Part shown: in pieces, positions 37,057 to 45,665 of the stretch | Layout of the letters: each line of letters opens with the position of its first letter | Numbering within the stretch: position 1 is the stretch's first letter | Assembly: GCA_964346815.1 (NCBI GenBank) | Contig: CAYFWF010000023.1 | Coordinates: 124,001 to 188,000 of the forward strand | DNA: 64,000 nt | Reading direction: 5' to 3' | Source of the DNA: CAYFWF01 sp964346815 | GTDB taxonomy: Bacteria > Acidobacteriota > Aminicenantia > Aminicenantales > Aminicenantaceae | Notes under the pieces: generated by a model | The model's database searches: none | Told to the model about the DNA's origin: nothing | What the model saw: the letters and a program-made list of their open reading frames with translations, nothing else | Program-made: the position numbers and the translations under genes

Positions 37057-39105
37057 ATGATTCAAAAAGTTCTCTCTCTTCTCTCTCGGCACAAGGAAGG
37101 GCTGAGCCTGGCAAGGATAGCCAGGGAACTGCATCTTTCGCCGGAAGAAAAAACTCTGCTCAGAAAAAGAATAAAGCGGCTCGAAAATCAAGGAGTCATC
37201 CTGAAATTGCGAAAAAGATACTTTCTCCTTCCCCGGACGAACATCGTTCAGGGAACATTCACAGCCTCCCCCAGAGGATTTGGATTCGTTATCCCAGATG
37301 AGGAACATTTGGAAGATATTTTTGTCCCAGCGCGGTTTTCCGGAGGAGCCTGCCAGGGGGACTTTGTTGAGGTGCGGGTTAGGGACAAAGGTAAGAGAGG
37401 CAGACCAGAGGGAAGGATTATCAGGATTCTGCGCACAGAAAAACAGAGCTTGCTGGGCCTTTGTCATGTCCGTTCAGGACAGGCCTTTATTTTGCCTTTC
37501 GGATCACCCTCCGCTCAGGAACTGCCCATAAAGTGGTCAGGGGCGCATGCTCCAAAGTCAGGTGATGTCGTTAAAGTCGATAGAAACACCTTGACCCTGG
37601 AGGAAATCCTCGGACCCCTTGAATCTCCGGGAGTGGATATAAAAGTTGTCATCGAAAGGTACAATCTAGAGGCCCGGTTTTCTGAGGAGGCTCTTGAAGA
37701 AGCTGAGACGATCTCTCCGGCCCTATCCTCCGAACAACGGAACAACCGGACGGACCACACCGATTGGCCCACCATCACGATCGATGGGGAGGATGCACAG
37801 GACTTTGATGATGCGGTCAGTATCAAATTTACGCCAGAAGGACACTATCTCCTGGGGGTGCACATCGCGGATGTTTCTCATTATGTCCTCCCAGGCACTG
37901 CTCTGGACAGAGAGGCTTACAGGAGAGGAACCAGCGTGTATTTTCCTGACTGGACTCTTCCTATGCTACCGGAGAAGCTTTCGAATTTTGTATGCAGCTT
38001 GAGGCCCAGAGAAGAAAAGGCCACCATTTCGGTAGTCATGGAGATAAACAACAAAGGAGAAGTCCTGCATGCAGATTTTCATCCCTCGTTGATCCGGACT
38101 GTGGAAAGAATGACTTATGGATCTGTGTTCCGGATTCTGAAGGGAGATGAAATTGAAAAGAAAAAATACGCCTCTCTGGTGCCTGAACTGCTGAAAATGA
38201 AGGACTTGACACAAGTGTTGAGGAAAAAGAGGATCAGAGAAGGGAGCCTGGATTTCGATCTCACCGAACCGGAACTTGTATACAAAGAAGGGAATTTGTA
38301 CTCGGTGGTTCCGTTTGAATCAAACGAAGCTCATCACATCATCGAGGAATTCATGGTGGCAGCTAATGAATCTGTCGCTGTCTTTCTTTCCTCAAAAGGG
38401 ATCCCATCGATCTACCGAGTTCATCCTCAGCCTTCGCCTGAGGATTTAGATGGTCTCCGAAAATTGCTTGAGCATTTCAATATCTATCTGCCGAAACCAC
38501 AAAAAGTGACTCCAAAGAATCTGCAAGGAATATTGGCAGAATCCAGGAATAGGCCTGAAGAAAAATTCATTATTCTCCAGGTGCTCAAGAGTTTACGATT
38601 AGCGGCATACTCGGAAGAGAATATCGGGCATTACGGCTTGGCAAAAAAAGAATATACCCACTTCACGTCTCCCATCAGGAGGTATCCGGATCTGGTCGTT
38701 CACCGCATATTGAAGCATGTTCTCGATCGGGGCAAGGTAGAAATCGAAGGATTATCCTCCATATCTAAATTTTGTTCTCAAAAGGAGAGGTCGGCGGAAG
38801 AGGCCGAAAAAGATTTGATTGAATGGAGAATTTACAGATTCCTGAGAGGCAAACTAGGAGAGGAATTCGAAGGGCTCATTGTCGACATAACCAGAGCGGG
38901 TTTGATCGTAGAGCTTGACGGGTATTTTGTGGATGGTTTGGTTCCCTATGGCGACCTCGGTGGGGACTATTTTTATAAAAAATCTGAGAAGGTTCTGATC
39001 GGCAGAAGATCGGGCAGAACATTCGAATTGGGCAGCAGAGTCAAAGTCATTCTTGTTTCTGTAGACCCGGCTCTCAGACGGATGAATTTGATTTTTGTTC
39101 CTTGA
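37057..39105 (+). CDS. rnr: Ribonuclease R
   Basis: 682 residues. An N-terminal winged helix (1-60), OB/cold-shock domain (about 65-130, GTFTASPRGFGFV), RNB catalytic domain from about 225 with DGEDAQDFDDAV carrying the metal-binding Asp residues, and a C-terminal S1 domain (about 600-682) are present. It is a processive 3'-5' exonuclease that unwinds structured RNA. The Lys-rich tail of E. coli RNase R is missing, and the protein stops right after S1. The neighbouring SelB-like gene begins 22 bases after its stop. Confidence 0.95.
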   Translation: MIQKVLSLLSRHKEGLSLARIARELHLSPEEKTLLRKRIKRLENQGVILKLRKRYFLLPRTNIVQGTFTASPRGFGFVIPDEEHLEDIFVPARFSGGACQGDFVEVRVRDKGKRGRPEGRIIRILRTEKQSLLGLCHVRSGQAFILPFGSPSAQELPIKWSGAHAPKSGDVVKVDRNTLTLEEILGPLESPGVDIKVVIERYNLEARFSEEALEEAETISPALSSEQRNNRTDHTDWPTITIDGEDAQDFDDAVSIKFTPEGHYLLGVHIADVSHYVLPGTALDREAYRRGTSVYFPDWTLPMLPEKLSNFVCSLRPREEKATISVVMEINNKGEVLHADFHPSLIRTVERMTYGSVFRILKGDEIEKKKYASLVPELLKMKDLTQVLRKKRIREGSLDFDLTEPELVYKEGNLYSVVPFESNEAHHIIEEFMVAANESVAVFLSSKGIPSIYRVHPQPSPEDLDGLRKLLEHFNIYLPKPQKVTPKNLQGILAESRNRPEEKFIILQVLKSLRLAAYSEENIGHYGLAKKEYTHFTSPIRRYPDLVVHRILKHVLDRGKVEIEGLSSISKFCSQKERSAEEAEKDLIEWRIYRFLRGKLGEEFEGLIVDITRAGLIVELDGYFVDGLVPYGDLGGDYFYKKSEKVLIGRRSGRTFELGSRVKVILVSVDPALRRMNLIFVP

Positions 39106-39127
39106 ACAGCGGCTGCAGGCAAGAATC

Positions 39128-40297
39128 ATGAACATGAATAAGAAAAAGGTTAAGGAAAAAAAACATTCAGAAGGAGAAAGGGAGGGCAAAACATTTCGTT
39201 TTGATGCATGGATCGAAGGCTCTTTTCCTGCGAGAGAAGAACCTGGTTCGGTATTATTTTACCATCAAGAAAGAGAAGGAAGCGTGCGGGCCTTCCTCTA
39301 TTTTTATGAAGATCGTGAAAAAAGAGAAGAAGAGGCTGCTTTCGTCCAGGTGCGTTTGCCTCTTCCTCTTCCTCTCAAGTGGAAAGACAACTTTTTGTTG
39401 AGAAGCCCGGATACAAAAAAAATATGGGCTAAGGGAACGGTTCTCGATCCCTTCTCCGAAAAGATCAGTCGGAAGTTGAGAAAGAGAAAATTGGAATATT
39501 TAAAGCAGCTCCTCGGTGGAGAAAAAGATATGCTTCTGGCGCTCTGCCGGTCTAAGAGAATCCACGGCTTATGGGAAAAGGAAATGATCCGATTTAGCTC
39601 TCTTTCCATGAGAAAGCTTGTCAGCTTGAGTCAGGAGCTTGAAGCTGAGGGGAAAATAAGGATCCTCAGTTTTTCCCCTCTTTTCGTTATCTCCCAATCG
39701 AGCTTTTCATTTCTGTGCGAAGAAATTCTCGATTATATTCGTCGATTCCACGAAAAACATCCGGATATGACTGGAGTCCACAAGGAAAAGATTAGGAATA
39801 GATTCGGCCTCCATCCCCGAATCCTCTCTCTGGCGTTGAGATATCTTATACAGGAAAAGCGCATAAAGGAAATGGACGATCGAATGGCGCTTTCCGATTT
39901 CAAGATGACACTGCTTCCAGAGGAAGAAAAGATTTTAGAGCAATTAGAGGAAATGTGTCTCAAAGGCGAGTTTCGATCTCTTTCCATAGAGACTCTCCGG
40001 AAATCATTAAACCTGTCATCCAAGCGTCTTCACAAATTGCTCATTCTTTTGATGGACCGGAAAAAGGTCGTTTTGAGCAAGGACGGATTCATTCTTCATT
40101 CCCGTTGGTTGGACGATATCATCCAGACAATCCGAAAATCTGGGAGGAAGGAACTGACGGTTGCGGAATTTAAGGACATGAGCGGTTTATCCAGAAAATT
40201 CGCTATCCCCATTCTGGAATTGCTCGACCAGATGGGAGTCACGCGAAGAAGAGGATCTGTCCGGGAAATTCTTGACTCCTACAACAGGAAGCCATAG
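39128..40297 (+). CDS. SelB C-terminal-domain protein without GTPase domain
   Basis: 389 residues from the ATG at 39128 (weak ribosome site; a TTG at 39095 is possible). Residues 25-110 match domain III of the selenocysteine elongation factor SelB: VQVRLPLPLPLKWKDNFLLR followed by KGTVLDP. Residues 115-389 match its winged-helix array, including FHEKHPDMTG near 207-216 and the last winged helix LSRKFAIPILELLDQMGVTRR (354-374) that in SelB grips the SECIS hairpin. The GTPase and domain II (about 260 residues) are wholly absent, with no remnant upstream. It may be a split SelB subunit or an RNA-binding regulator. The 3' end overlaps the convergent epimerase-family gene by 19 bases. Confidence 0.8.
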   Translation: MNMNKKKVKEKKHSEGEREGKTFRFDAWIEGSFPAREEPGSVLFYHQEREGSVRAFLYFYEDREKREEEAAFVQVRLPLPLPLKWKDNFLLRSPDTKKIWAKGTVLDPFSEKISRKLRKRKLEYLKQLLGGEKDMLLALCRSKRIHGLWEKEMIRFSSLSMRKLVSLSQELEAEGKIRILSFSPLFVISQSSFSFLCEEILDYIRRFHEKHPDMTGVHKEKIRNRFGLHPRILSLALRYLIQEKRIKEMDDRMALSDFKMTLLPEEEKILEQLEEMCLKGEFRSLSIETLRKSLNLSSKRLHKLLILLMDRKKVVLSKDGFILHSRWLDDIIQTIRKSGRKELTVAEFKDMSGLSRKFAIPILELLDQMGVTRRRGSVREILDSYNRKP

Positions 40298-41304
40298 CCC
40301 AAAGGGTCGTCGGGATCGATATAGAATTCGTTTCTTCCTATGATATATGCGCTTCCTGTTATTTCTGGGATGACGGCATTATAAGGACCGCAGGCAGCGG
40401 TTTTTAGGATCCGCCCTTTAAAACATGTCCCCAAAATGCTTTCTACTGCAAAGCTTTCGTTCTTATCAAGCTCACTCCGGGCATGGAGTAATGCAGCTCG
40501 AGCGCTGACACCCGTACCTGTGGGACTCCGATCTAGTTCGCCGTCGGCGAATATGCATACGTTTCGGCTGTGATTATCAGGATTTCGGGGTGGTCCGGTG
40601 AATATCGCTCCATACAAAAAGCTCAGGTCCTTTTCAAAGGGATGTTGGGGCTGACCGATTTGCTCAACAGCTCTTTTGACCCGTTTTCCAATATCGACGA
40701 TTCTGGATGCTTCTTCTGGAACGAGCTCGAGCCCCAGTTCTTCAGCCCTGCAAAACGCATAGAATGCTCCCCCGAAAGCAATGTCGAATCCGACCGGTCC
40801 AACTCCTGGAATGTCGACCCTTTGATCCATAGCGAAAACAAATGATGGAACGTTCTGAAAAGAGATCTCTCGGACTCGGCCTTCATGGACGAGGGCACGG
40901 GCTGTCACTCGACCTGCCGGAGTATCGATAGCGATTGAACTCGCTCCTTCAGTTCGCGGGGTGAGACCTGTTTCCAAGGCTGCTTTGGTCAATCCTATAA
41001 TTCCGTGGCCGCACATGGTACTGAATCCCTCATTGTGAAGGAAGAGCACGCCGAATTGCCCATCCTGAGTCACAGGTTGGGTAAGTATACACCCGTACAT
41101 ATCCGCATGACCTCGAGGTTCCCATACTATGGCCTTCCGGAGATGGTCGAGATTCTTCTGAGCATAACGGCGCTTTTCCAGGATCGTATCTCCAGGAATT
41201 TTGGGTATTCCTTCCAGAATGACCCGCAAAGGTTCTCCCGCAGTGTGGACATCGATCGTTTTGATCACTGTCCAGCTCGTTGGAGGCATCCATTTTGGGG
41301 ACAT
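40279..41304 (-). CDS. Probable trans-3-hydroxy-L-proline dehydratase (proline racemase fold)
   Basis: 341 residues of the proline racemase superfamily. The first catalytic Cys is Cys98 in TMCGHG. At the second site racemases and 4-hydroxyproline epimerases have Cys in DRSPCGTG; here it is Thr262 (DRSPTGTG). Cys-to-Thr at this site marks trans-3-hydroxy-L-proline dehydratases such as human L3HYPDH, which give delta-1-pyrroline-2-carboxylate. The next gene upstream is a mu-crystallin-family reductase able to reduce that product to L-proline, which supports the assignment. Cytosolic. Confidence is high for the family and moderate for the reaction. Confidence 0.85.
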   Translation of the reverse strand: MSPKWMPPTSWTVIKTIDVHTAGEPLRVILEGIPKIPGDTILEKRRYAQKNLDHLRKAIVWEPRGHADMYGCILTQPVTQDGQFGVLFLHNEGFSTMCGHGIIGLTKAALETGLTPRTEGASSIAIDTPAGRVTARALVHEGRVREISFQNVPSFVFAMDQRVDIPGVGPVGFDIAFGGAFYAFCRAEELGLELVPEEASRIVDIGKRVKRAVEQIGQPQHPFEKDLSFLYGAIFTGPPRNPDNHSRNVCIFADGELDRSPTGTGVSARAALLHARSELDKNESFAVESILGTCFKGRILKTAACGPYNAVIPEITGSAYIIGRNEFYIDPDDPLGYGFLL

Positions 41305-41367
41305 GACCTTCCTCCTTTTAATCTTGACGATCCAAGTTTACCAACCCAGGTCATTCATGCTCGAATT

Positions 41368-42360
41368 TCACAGTTTGAAATCGGTCCCATGATCGAGTTC
41401 TTTGGCCCGCCGAAGAACCAGCGCTGCCACTGCTATATCTTGTACTGCAATCCCCACCGATTTAAAGAGAGTGATCTCCTCATTGGATTCCCTGTTCGGG
41501 ATCCGACCAGCCGCGACCTGTCCGATTTCCCCATGAATATGGGATTTGCTCATCAGTTTCTTTTTTAGAGGAATGATCAGGTCGCCTGCTTCTTCGAGGC
41601 TGGCAGAGAGGGAATCAACCACTATTTTGGAACGCAGGATGGTGCGTTCTGGGATTTCCTGCATGAGTGGAGTATAGGAGCCCACTCCGTTTATGTGTGT
41701 GCCTGGCTTCAGGTCCTCATCCTGAAATACAGGAACTGAAGATGTGGTGGCACAACAGATGATATCGGCATCAGCAACTGCTTCTGTTGGAGAGCGAGCT
41801 ACCATTATTTCTGAGGGGAAAGGCCCCTCTCGTTTTCGGATCTCCTCTGCAAAAGCCTCAGAGGCGCGGGATTTTGTATCATATATCCAGGCCGCCTGGA
41901 TGTTTCTCGTACAACACACGGCTTCCAATTGAGTCCGTCCTTGTATCCCTGCCCCTATGATTGCCGCTGTGTGAGCATCCTCTCGAGAAAGAAGATCGGT
42001 CGCCAGCCCGGATGCAGCACCTGTCCGTAAAGCTGTCAAATAATTTCCATCCATCACTGCCGCAGGCTCGCCCGTCTCTGCGTGGCAGAGCATTACCAGA
42101 GCATGGACGGTCGGCAGGTTGGATTCGGTGTTCCTGGGGAAAACGGATACGATTTTTACGCCCAAAGATTCATCAGTGGACAGATAAGCGGGCATAAAAA
42201 GAGCTGTTCCTTCTTGTTTTTTTACGGGAATCTGAGTTCTCAGCGGTAAATCGACCTCACCCAGAGAAAGAGAAATGAATGCTTGTTTTACCGATTCGAT
42301 AGCCTGGGTCATGGTTACCGATTGCTGTACATCCTGGTATGAAAGCAGTTTTATGTTCAT
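41368..42360 (-). CDS. Ornithine cyclodeaminase/mu-crystallin family, probable pyrroline-2-carboxylate reductase
   Basis: 330 residues. The Rossmann site GAGIQGRTQLEA (about 138-149) binds NAD(P)H, and LTALRTGAASGLA is the family's phosphate/substrate stretch. Family members include ornithine cyclodeaminase, alanine dehydrogenase and delta-1-pyrroline-2-carboxylate reductase. Position between the probable 3-hydroxyproline dehydratase and an FAD amino-acid oxidoreductase, all on one strand with gaps of 12-63 bases, makes reduction of delta-1-pyrroline-2-carboxylate to L-proline the best guess. Ornithine cyclodeaminase activity is the alternative, since argF is 3 kb upstream. Confidence 0.82.
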   Translation of the reverse strand: MNIKLLSYQDVQQSVTMTQAIESVKQAFISLSLGEVDLPLRTQIPVKKQEGTALFMPAYLSTDESLGVKIVSVFPRNTESNLPTVHALVMLCHAETGEPAAVMDGNYLTALRTGAASGLATDLLSREDAHTAAIIGAGIQGRTQLEAVCCTRNIQAAWIYDTKSRASEAFAEEIRKREGPFPSEIMVARSPTEAVADADIICCATTSSVPVFQDEDLKPGTHINGVGSYTPLMQEIPERTILRSKIVVDSLSASLEEAGDLIIPLKKKLMSKSHIHGEIGQVAAGRIPNRESNEEITLFKSVGIAVQDIAVAALVLRRAKELDHGTDFKL

Positions 42361-42372
42361 ATTGCGCTCCTT

Positions 42373-43527
42373 TTATACTGTCCTTTTTTCCACCGTTTTT
42401 TCTCTTTTTTTAAACCTCTCATAGACAAAAGGACTCAAGTCAAAGGAGGTTTTACCGTCGAGAATAAGTTCGCTCAGAAGCCGCCCGACAGCAGGTCCAT
42501 GCTGGAAGCCATGCCCTGAAAACCCAGCAGCACATACAAATCCCTGGACCGTTGGGATCTCTCCTATGATCGGATTTTCATCAGGAGTGTTCGCATAAAG
42601 GCCTCCCCATCCTCTCAGGATTTCTGCTTGCTCTAAGACAGGAATCCTGTGAAGGGCTGCGGCGGTTACTTTCTCAAGAAAGTCCCGGTCCACATGGGTG
42701 TGGAAGCTCGAGGGTTCTGAAAGATCGGTCATCCCCATGAGGATTCCCGGAGGGTAGCGTTTAACATAAAACAGGATATCCTGATCGATGATCATCGGCA
42801 CAGGCCCAGGGAGGGAATCAAAGGCCTTTGTCACGAAGACTTGGCGTCGGTAGGGTAGGACAGGCAGATCGAGACCGACCATTCGAGCGATTCCGGCAGC
42901 CCAGGCGCCGGCAGCGTTCACTGCGGTTCTGGTGGAGATTGAACCTTGTGTTGTCTCCACCTCAGTCACTCGGTTGTTTTTTATTCGGATACCGGTCGCT
43001 TCTGTTCGCTCTTTCAAGGTGATTCCCAGTTTTCTCGCCTGGTTTGCTATAAACATCGCCACCTGATAAGGATCGACATATCCGTCTTCGGGACCAAATG
43101 TGCCTCCCCTCAGGTCCTTCACATTCAAATAGGACCAGCGTTTTTTGATCTCGTCTGGCCGTAGAATATGGACTGGAACACCATTTTGACGTTGGATTTT
43201 TACGTTTTCTTGGAATTCCTCCCAAGTCGCTTGTTTTTGTGTCAGGAATAGATACCCCACCTGATGAAAACCGATCTCTGTTTCGGATACTGTTTGGAAA
43301 TTTTTGATCAGACGGATAGTCTCCTGGGAAAGTCGGATATTGGCCGGGTGAGAGAACTGCTGACGGATTCCACCGACACAAAGCCCTGTTGATGCCTGTG
43401 CCAGGAGGTCTTTTTCTAGAAGAATAACGTCTTTCTGGCCTCTTTTGGCCAAGAAATAGGCTGCAGAAAGGCCAATGATTCCGCCTCCGATAATAACGAT
43501 TTCAGCGGAATCCTTTTTTCTTTTTAT
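42373..43527 (-). CDS. FAD-dependent amino-acid oxidoreductase (DAO family) with AUA start
   Basis: 384 residues if begun at ATA 43527. The FAD site EIVIIGGGIIGLSAAYFLA is encoded at 43503-43447, but no ATG, GTG or TTG lies between the upstream in-frame stop and that motif; the first TTG (43452) would cut the GxGxxG away. ATA at 43527-43525 overlaps the previous stop as ATAA and gives a sensible N-terminus of MKRKKDSAE type. The body (GGIRQQFSHP, NAAGAWA, CAAGFSGHGFQHGP) resembles sarcosine oxidase beta/proline dehydrogenase-like DAO enzymes. It probably oxidises proline or a related imino acid made by the two downstream genes. Confidence 0.85.
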   Translation of the reverse strand: MKRKKDSAEIVIIGGGIIGLSAAYFLAKRGQKDVILLEKDLLAQASTGLCVGGIRQQFSHPANIRLSQETIRLIKNFQTVSETEIGFHQVGYLFLTQKQATWEEFQENVKIQRQNGVPVHILRPDEIKKRWSYLNVKDLRGGTFGPEDGYVDPYQVAMFIANQARKLGITLKERTEATGIRIKNNRVTEVETTQGSISTRTAVNAAGAWAAGIARMVGLDLPVLPYRRQVFVTKAFDSLPGPVPMIIDQDILFYVKRYPPGILMGMTDLSEPSSFHTHVDRDFLEKVTAAALHRIPVLEQAEILRGWGGLYANTPDENPIIGEIPTVQGFVCAAGFSGHGFQHGPAVGRLLSELILDGKTSFDLSPFVYERFKKREKTVEKRTV

Positions 43528-45653
43528 TTCTTTTTCTTCTTTTTCGGCTCTGCTTTTTTGTCCTCTTTTTTCTGTTGACCGAGGGCAGATTGGAGCTTCT
43601 CAGCGAAAACGCCGAATTTTGCCGTTTCGGCAGAAGGCACCTTGAATTCTTCTTCTTTTTCCTTCTTATCGGAAACGACCTTTTCTCTGTCCTGCTCCCC
43701 TTTCGATTTAACGGCAAACAGGGCCTCGAGCTCGGATTCTTCCAGCTCTATCCGCTCTTCGATAAATTTTTTCTCCCCTTTTCTCCGGCGCGGAACAGGC
43801 TCTCTCTCTGGGGTCTCTCTTTCTTTCTTTTTTTTCTTCTTAGGTGGGGGTTCTTTCTTTGGCTTTGCCTTGACCTCTCTTTCAAGCATTTCAGGAGGTT
43901 CAGCCGGTTTTATTTCTTCTGGCGCTTCTTCAACGACTTCTTCGACCACGATGATTTCTTCCTCTGGTTCAGGAATAGAGACTTCTTCTTCGATGGTTCC
44001 GATGGCCAACTGGGCCTCCTCTGCGGCTTCCTCTCTTTTTTCAGATACCCTGATTTCTTCTTGCGGGACGGCCGCACCTTCTCGCTTCGTTTCAGGCAGA
44101 ACCCTTTCCTTTTCTTTGTAAAAGAAAATCCCCTTCTTTTTTTCGGACTTTTCGAATTCAGGGGTTCCGAGCAAAACCTTTTCTACATCTTCCTGGGTGG
44201 TCTGTTTCAGCATATCGACCAAGTGGAAAGCACGCAAATAATGGAGAAAGAGATTTTCTCCTTCCAGACCAAAGTGATTGAAGATCAAAATGAGCAATTC
44301 CTTGAGGTCCCGTTTGTCCCTTTTCTCATACAAAGAGAAGAGTCTGGTCAACGTATCCCTTTCCAGATGGATGATTTTGTTAGGAAGGGAGAAGGTGAAT
44401 CTCTCTTCTCCCGTATCCGAAAATTTGTCCTTTTTCAGGTCATACCTAACATCGGGAACAGAAAGCTTTTTTTTAGATTTTTTAAGCCAAAAATTAAAGG
44501 TACCGGGCTCCTGTTTTTCCAGAGTCAAACTTGCACCTTGCGGCACGTTGTTCTTTTCATAAAATTCCTTTAAACCCAGCAATATGCCCTGGGAAGGATA
44601 AAAATAGACCGTATAGTCTTTCTCCTCCTCGGTATTGATGAATGTGTATTCTCTGAACTCGGATAATGGTTTTTTCAGGCTTTTGGGCATTTTCACACCG
44701 CCCGAGAGTATTTCTCTCCATGTCAGATAGATTTTCAATGGGAATTTTGGCGGATTGGTTGTTTCTGTTTTTCCTTCTTTTTCTAATGGCGGGAGCTTTG
44801 CATGCGGTGCTGAAAGAGGCAGTCCTTTGAGGAAGCTGTCCAATGTCTCCTTGAGGTGCCATTTTCCCCAGCCTTTCGGAGATACAAAAACAAAGTCTTT
44901 TTTGTAGGTCTTTTCGAAGGCATGGTTCAGGCTCAGACAGGTGATATCGAAAAGGTCATTATCGGGAGTTTGTTTGAAGAATTGTGTGCACAGCTCTGTT
45001 GTTGCTGCCGACTGTTTGGTCTCTTGGAAATACTTTTTGATTTCTTCTATTTTGTTTTTTGGAATTTTGATCTGTTTTTGTTTCAACTGCCAGAAATCGT
45101 TCCAGTTGAAAAACACTTCGGATTTGGAAAGGGCTCGGCCGAGATTTTTTTCCAGCCTTTTAAGGTCCTTATCCGTCATCGGCACTTGATTGAGCCTTGG
45201 ATCTTCCTCTTTTTTCAGAACCTCCGGCGTCAATCCTTTTCCCTCGCAATCACTGGGGATAAGCACCTGGGTTTTGGTTTTTTTCATGTAATCGATGTGC
45301 TTGCGAAACGGCCCTCCGCCTGTATATTCCACTTCCAGCATTTCACTCTGGAAATTTTGATAGGTGATTTTGTTCAGCACTTTGAGCACAACAGAACCTT
45401 TAAAGTGATCAGCTCCTTTGCTGCTGATCAACAGTGGCTCATCATATTCTTTATAGATGAGATCTCCCACCTCATACTTGCAAAAGGGATCATAAATTTT
45501 AACTTTTTGTTGCAGCTGGCCGGACGTTTTCTTGAATGCGAGTTTTTCGGCAAGCTCCCGTAGAGTCAGTGCCTTGTCTGTATGAGACAGTTCTTTGTCC
45601 AGGAAAACGAGATCGGAATCAGCGATTTTTGTGTTTTCGTTTTCTTTTTTCAT
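43524..45653 (-). CDS. Unknown large protein with Lys/Glu-rich tail
   Basis: 709 residues, not recognised. Residues 28-42 (LTLRELAEKLAF) look like a helix-turn-helix; about 50-125 reads as a beta-rich domain (YEVGDLIYKEYDE...SMLEVEY-like pattern). The middle, to about 490, mixes helices and strands, including several WH-like stretches and LRELLIL-type helices. From about 520 to the end it is low-complexity, dominated by Glu, then Lys and Pro, ending in six Lys. There is no signal peptide or membrane segment. The charged tail and helix-turn-helix suggest nucleic-acid or ribosome association, which is inference. The stop overlaps the AUA start of the FAD gene; argF ends 13 bases upstream. Confidence 0.78.
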   Translation of the reverse strand: MKKENENTKIADSDLVFLDKELSHTDKALTLRELAEKLAFKKTSGQLQQKVKIYDPFCKYEVGDLIYKEYDEPLLISSKGADHFKGSVVLKVLNKITYQNFQSEMLEVEYTGGGPFRKHIDYMKKTKTQVLIPSDCEGKGLTPEVLKKEEDPRLNQVPMTDKDLKRLEKNLGRALSKSEVFFNWNDFWQLKQKQIKIPKNKIEEIKKYFQETKQSAATTELCTQFFKQTPDNDLFDITCLSLNHAFEKTYKKDFVFVSPKGWGKWHLKETLDSFLKGLPLSAPHAKLPPLEKEGKTETTNPPKFPLKIYLTWREILSGGVKMPKSLKKPLSEFREYTFINTEEEKDYTVYFYPSQGILLGLKEFYEKNNVPQGASLTLEKQEPGTFNFWLKKSKKKLSVPDVRYDLKKDKFSDTGEERFTFSLPNKIIHLERDTLTRLFSLYEKRDKRDLKELLILIFNHFGLEGENLFLHYLRAFHLVDMLKQTTQEDVEKVLLGTPEFEKSEKKKGIFFYKEKERVLPETKREGAAVPQEEIRVSEKREEAAEEAQLAIGTIEEEVSIPEPEEEIIVVEEVVEEAPEEIKPAEPPEMLEREVKAKPKKEPPPKKKKKKERETPEREPVPRRRKGEKKFIEERIELEESELEALFAVKSKGEQDREKVVSDKKEKEEEFKVPSAETAKFGVFAEKLQSALGQQKKEDKKAEPKKKKKK

Positions 45654-45665
45654 TTTTTTGATATT

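Noticed and set aside
42373..43452. TTG at 43452 as the start of the FAD oxidoreductase
   Set aside because: It would remove the GxGxxG FAD-binding strand that is encoded just upstream in the same frame.
43575..44573. 332-codon plus-strand frame opposite the Lys/Glu-rich protein
   Set aside because: The Phe/Leu/Arg-rich translation is simply the reverse complement of Lys/Glu codons.
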